From NCBI RefSeq assembly GCF_900543425.1, contig NZ_UQRQ01000009.1:82666-146665 (forward strand): 64,000 bases of DNA, given 5' to 3'. Below, piece by piece: positions 60,713 to 64,000 of this stretch (its first letter is position 1; each line of letters begins with the position of its first letter). The DNA comes from an uncultured Sanguibacteroides sp. (GTDB taxonomy: Bacteria; Bacteroidota; Bacteroidia; Bacteroidales; Marinifilaceae). Position numbers and translations under genes: made by a program. Under the pieces are notes generated by a model that was not told where the DNA came from, ran no database searches, and worked only from the letters and a program-made list of their open reading frames with translations.

Positions 60713-63468
60713 ACAAAATTCAAGAATTCTTGCACCTTCTCTTTTAATACACCAACCCGGATAGGTTTCGTGATGTAATCATTAAAACCACTATGATAAA
60801 CCCGTTGCTCATCTTCGGCAAAAGCAAAGGCCGTCACGGCAACGATAACGACACTATCGGATAACTTACGTATCTCTCCTGCGGCCTCGTAACCTCCCAT
60901 CTCCGGCATTTTTAAATCCATTAATATCAAAGACGGAAGATATTCTTTATACAATTGAACAGCCTCCTTACCGTTAAACGCATGAAGAAGATTATAATCT
61001 CTCTGTAATACGGTTTCATATAATTTATAATTATCCGAATTATCTTCCGCGATGAGAATGGTTGGCTTCTGATCAACCGAAATGTCTGATAAACAAAAAT
61101 CAGACACCTCCGGAGATTTAATAGAGGTTGTCGATTCTACCGGAACATACGGAATGGTAAACCAAAATACGGATCCTTTACCTTCGGCAGACTCCACTCC
61201 GATATCTCCACCCAAACGTTTCACTATGGTTTCGCTAATTGCCAATCCTAAGCCGGTTCCTTGTGCAAAATTATTCAATTTCACAAAGCGTCCGAAAACC
61301 TGCTCCAACTTATCTGTCGGAATACCACAACCGGTATCTGCTACATAAAAATATAAATACCCATCTTCCTGCAAACGATACCCCAAACGAATCTCTCCTT
61401 GCTCCGTAAATTTAATCGCATTCGTAATAAAATTATTAATAACTTGAAGTAGACGATTTTTTTCCGTTCGAACGATACACAACGGCATCCGCTCGGTAAA
61501 GACAACAGAAACCAAACCGCTATTCACCCTTAATTTAGTCATCTGTTCTACACCTTCAAGCAACTGATTTATATCTACATCGGAATAAATAAACTCCAGG
61601 GTCCCGGCCTCAATTTTCGATAAATCCAAGATATCTCCGATAAGTTGCAATAATAAAGTATTATTGTGTTCAATAATACTTAAGTACTCTTGTTTTTCCT
61701 CTTCGTTATCTGTTTGAGCCAAGACGTTCGAGAAACCGACAATTGCATTCAAAGGAGTCCGGATCTCGTGACTCATATTCGCCAAAAAAGCTGATTTCAA
61801 TCGATTACTCTCTTCAGCCTGTTCCTTGGCCAATAATAAGTTTTGTTCCATTCGCTTCCGTCCGGTAATAACTACGCTTGAACCAATAATAGTCTTGGGT
61901 TTTCCTGACAAATCATACTCGTAAACCGCCCCCTGTTTTTCGATCCATTCATACTCTCTATCGTTGTACCAATGCACTTGATAAATCTCATGAAAATCCT
62001 TCCGCTTCCCATTCAATAAATCAGTAAAAACAGACATCATATGTTCTCTGAACTCCGGATGAATGGAATTGATATATTTCTCTACCGAGCAATAATACTT
62101 CCCGTTAATCGGTTTCGATTGACTTTCATGATGATAAATAAAATAATCACAAGAAAAGATCTGGGAAGGAACATCACAATCCCAAGGCAAAACATTGGAA
62201 AGACTCAACACGGAAGATAAAATAGAATTGGTTATTTCCAGTTCTTCTTTTGCCTCCATTAATGAAACTTCCATTTTTTTATGCTGATCGACCGAAGCTA
62301 TCGTACCTATTAATTGGATAGGCATTCCGGATGAATCACATTTTTCAACAGAAGCATGTATCTCCACCCATATATAAGATCCGGTTCTCCGAAAATCAGC
62401 TCTCACGGTTTCTTGCACGTTATGCATTTTACCTTCAGACAAGCGTTTAAAATCTTCCTGAATATTTATTCGATCTTCCGGATGGATCATATCAAAAAAA
62501 ACTTGAAACGGAAGTTCGATATCCTTATCCGATGCCTCTCCATAAATTCCTTCCAAATGTTTAGAATCCATAACAAAGACCTGTCTCTTCATATCAAAAA
62601 ACCAAAGCATTAACTTAGCGATGTGTAAAGCAAGCATTAATCTCTGGGTAACAGATTCTATCTGCATTTGTTGTTTTTGCATATCCGTGATATCCAATGC
62701 GCTACATACTAACCATTTGGATTTCCCATACAAAAATATATTTTTGGTTACCATTAAAGAATGTTCCATACCATCGGCCAATATCATTTTTTCAACACCT
62801 TGATAATGACCATTTTCATCTGCCAACTTACGATCAAATTCCTGACGTTCCTTGGTATCCTTTTCACTCATAAACAACTCCTCCGAACGTCCTATCACTT
62901 TTTCCGCCGGCAATCCAAAAATAATCGACTGGTTACTCCAAAATATATACTTCTCTGTTTCCATATCTTTAATGGAAGTAGGAATAGCTATACTTTCAAG
63001 AGCCCGGCTTAAAAATGTACGCAATTTCTCTGCTTCGATTCGATGTAATGTATTTTCCGTTATATCTCGAAGAAAAGTAACCACTCGATTCTCATCCAAA
63101 TAGGCCGTACAGACTTCAAAATAGACAAGCCTGTCATGTAACGGTAAATTAAATTCAAAACGTTTTGGCTGGCGGGTTTTCAAAGATTCTCTCAAATAAA
63201 ACATATAAGTCTCTGCCATCTCTTTATCCTGAATGATCTCCCGCACATTCATTCCCTCCATATCCCGCGAAGGAAAAGGCAAAAGAGAGTCATCAGCATT
63301 TAATACCTTCAGGATATTCAACCTTTCATCATGAATAAACATCATATCCGGAATCAACGAGATCCATTTATCACTCCATACTTCCGATTTATTACCTATC
63401 AATTCTTGTGAAAAAGATCCGGTAGATTTTTTATTACGAGAAATAAATATGTTAGAGAATATGCCCAT
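60709..63468 (-). CDS. Cytoplasmic hybrid histidine kinase with multiple PAS domains
   Basis: 919 residues and no membrane helix or signal peptide. The first 540 residues hold about four PAS folds (around 30-150, 155-270, 280-400, 425-540). HisKA has the same SHEIRTPLNAIVGFSN as the next kinase, then HATPase_c (DTGCGIPTD, GTGLGLAI) and a receiver domain with Asp in LILMDLKMPEMGG. The last motif has G in place of the usual D (MPEMGG instead of MP-x-MDG). It should sense internal redox, energy or a small molecule. It overlaps the membrane-bound kinase by 4 bp, suggesting that both work on the same response. Confidence 0.9.
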   Translation of the reverse strand: MGIFSNIFISRNKKSTGSFSQELIGNKSEVWSDKWISLIPDMMFIHDERLNILKVLNADDSLLPFPSRDMEGMNVREIIQDKEMAETYMFYLRESLKTRQPKRFEFNLPLHDRLVYFEVCTAYLDENRVVTFLRDITENTLHRIEAEKLRTFLSRALESIAIPTSIKDMETEKYIFWSNQSIIFGLPAEKVIGRSEELFMSEKDTKERQEFDRKLADENGHYQGVEKMILADGMEHSLMVTKNIFLYGKSKWLVCSALDITDMQKQQMQIESVTQRLMLALHIAKLMLWFFDMKRQVFVMDSKHLEGIYGEASDKDIELPFQVFFDMIHPEDRINIQEDFKRLSEGKMHNVQETVRADFRRTGSYIWVEIHASVEKCDSSGMPIQLIGTIASVDQHKKMEVSLMEAKEELEITNSILSSVLSLSNVLPWDCDVPSQIFSCDYFIYHHESQSKPINGKYYCSVEKYINSIHPEFREHMMSVFTDLLNGKRKDFHEIYQVHWYNDREYEWIEKQGAVYEYDLSGKPKTIIGSSVVITGRKRMEQNLLLAKEQAEESNRLKSAFLANMSHEIRTPLNAIVGFSNVLAQTDNEEEKQEYLSIIEHNNTLLLQLIGDILDLSKIEAGTLEFIYSDVDINQLLEGVEQMTKLRVNSGLVSVVFTERMPLCIVRTEKNRLLQVINNFITNAIKFTEQGEIRLGYRLQEDGYLYFYVADTGCGIPTDKLEQVFGRFVKLNNFAQGTGLGLAISETIVKRLGGDIGVESAEGKGSVFWFTIPYVPVESTTSIKSPEVSDFCLSDISVDQKPTILIAEDNSDNYKLYETVLQRDYNLLHAFNGKEAVQLYKEYLPSLILMDLKMPEMGGYEAAGEIRKLSDSVVIVAVTAFAFAEDEQRVYHSGFNDYITKPIRVGVLKEKVQEFLNFV

Positions 63469-63567
63469 GATCTTATATATAAGTCATCCGTATAACACAA
63501 AAGCCCTCTAAACAGATTTAAATTCCATCTACATAGCTATCGTTTGATACATCACTAAAATAATCTC

Positions 63568-63575
63568 CAAATGTA
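63568..63575 (-). promoter_or_regulatory. Candidate -7 element of the kinase pair
   Basis: On the minus strand TACATTTG fits TAnnTTTG, about 100 bp before the ATG at 63468. No clear -33 TTTG. The rest of the gap 63469-63781 is AT-rich spacer and shows no gene. Confidence 0.35.
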
Positions 63576-63781
63576 TTTATAATAAAAGAAAAAACATCAA
63601 TTATTTACCTTATAATTTTCAATAATTTAATTCTATGTAAATTTTCTTTAAATTGGAATTATTTTTCATTTATCAAAGCAATCAAATGGGGATTGACACG
63701 CTTTTTGAAACACTATCCACTATCACTATCGATTGTAAATTGTAGATTGACGATTCCGCTCGTGAGCCTAATTTACAATAA

Positions 63782-63808
63782 AAAAAGCCACGATCTCTCG
63801 TGGCTTTT
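63782..63808 (-). terminator. Terminator after tRNA-Met
   Basis: AAAAGCCACGA pairs with TCGTGGCTTTTTT on the minus strand with a short loop, 18 bp past the tRNA. Confidence 0.85.
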
Positions 63809-63825
63809 ACTTCCTTTTTAGCTTG

Positions 63826-63899
63826 TAGCGAGATCCGGGATTGAACCGGAGACCTCATGATTATGAATCATGCGCTCTAACCAGCTGAGCTACCTCGCC
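63826..63899 (-). tRNA. tRNA-Met (CAT)
   Basis: A cloverleaf on the minus strand: acceptor GGCGAGG/TCTCGCT (with G:T pairs), D arm AGCTCAGCTGGTTAGAGC, anticodon stem-loop ATGA-TTCATAA-TCAT with CAT, and T arm TCCGG-TTCAATC-CCGGA. Elongator type by its D arm. CAT could also belong to an Ile tRNA with a modified C, which sequence cannot tell. It lies 42 bp downstream of the 5S gene. Confidence 0.95.
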
Positions 63900-63902
63900 A
63901 GA

Positions 63903-63933
63903 AAAATCGCTCTAACTTATTAGAACGATTTTT
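63903..63933 (-). terminator. Hairpin between 5S rRNA and tRNA-Met
   Basis: A near-perfect stem (AAAATCG-TCTAA against TTAGA-CGATTTT) ending in T on the minus strand, right after the 5S gene. Either a terminator that lets some transcripts continue to the tRNA, or a processing hairpin. Confidence 0.65.
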
Positions 63934-63941
63934 GGAAATTC

Positions 63942-64000
63942 GGCATCGACCTACTCTCCCACCTGGCGGCAGTACCATCGGCGCTAACGGGCTTAACTTC
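63942..64000 (-). rRNA. rrf: 5S ribosomal RNA, 3' part
   Basis: The minus strand reads GAAGTTAAGCCCGTTAGCGC... and ends ...GGTGGGAGAGTAGGTCGATGCC, the conserved 3' half of bacterial 5S rRNA. The 5' part and the rest of the rRNA operon lie beyond the right edge of the window. Confidence 0.93.

Overview
The window looks like chromosomal DNA from a gut-type member of the Bacteroidota (order Bacteroidales). The best guess is the butyrate-forming Odoribacter/Butyricimonas group. The reasons are promoters of the Bacteroides type (TTTG, about 19 bp, TAnnTTTG), little sign of Shine-Dalgarno sequences, hybrid two-component sensors, OprO/P-type porins and a full lysine-to-butyrate fermentation operon. 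The genus is an inference, not read from a marker gene.

Region 1 (1 to about 15.1 kb) is one flank of a prophage or phage-derived element, mostly read from the minus strand. At its right end a plus-strand XRE repressor (14670) faces an early leftward promoter. That promoter drives a ribbon-helix-helix protein, a LuxR-type HTH regulator, a run of about ten small genes that share a repeated leader before their start codons, and a TOPRIM/SF3-helicase replication protein (7422-10349). A 300-bp cluster of about ten TTTGACGGAG repeats in both orientations lies just beyond it and is a good replication-origin candidate. Further left come a HicAB toxin-antitoxin pair with its own operator, a lipoprotein cargo gene, an S49 head-maturation protease, a capsid protein with a coiled-coil N-terminus, another probable virion protein, and a glycosyltransferase-like gene cut by the window edge. 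Integrase, terminase, portal and tail genes are not in view. Two neighbouring early genes, a nucleoside deoxyribosyltransferase-like gene and a small FtsK-gamma-like winged-helix gene, are out of frame.

Region 2 (15.3-24.6 kb) is ordinary chromosome: a MmcQ/YjbR protein, a PAS protein, tRNA-Asn, a hybrid histidine kinase with a substrate-binding-type sensor, Kbl, a tandem-thioredoxin protein fused to an outer-membrane barrel, a MutY/Nth-like glycosylase and a CPBP-type membrane protein.

Region 3 (24.9-40.9 kb) is the metabolic centre. One plus-strand operon encodes CoA-transferase A, Kal, Kce, two tandem Kdd paralogues, KamA, KamB, KamC, KamD, KamE, CoA-transferase B, butyryl-CoA dehydrogenase and EtfB/EtfA. 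A convergent pair encodes 3-hydroxybutyryl-CoA dehydrogenase and crotonase. Together they convert lysine through beta-lysine and 3,5-diaminohexanoate to acetoacetate and 3-aminobutyryl-CoA, then through crotonyl-CoA to butyrate. The thiolase is not in the window.

Region 4 (41-57.5 kb) carries MarC, a TPR protein, and a glycerol-3-phosphate regulon: porin, GlpQ and GlpT; GlpABC; GlpD; and a DeoR-family regulator. A shared 9-mer, ACGAAATAA, lies upstream of each glp unit and is a candidate operator. A large tricorn-like S41 protease follows.

Region 5 (57.6-64 kb) has two overlapping hybrid histidine kinases, then tRNA-Met and the 3' part of a 5S rRNA, the tail of an rRNA operon running in from the right.
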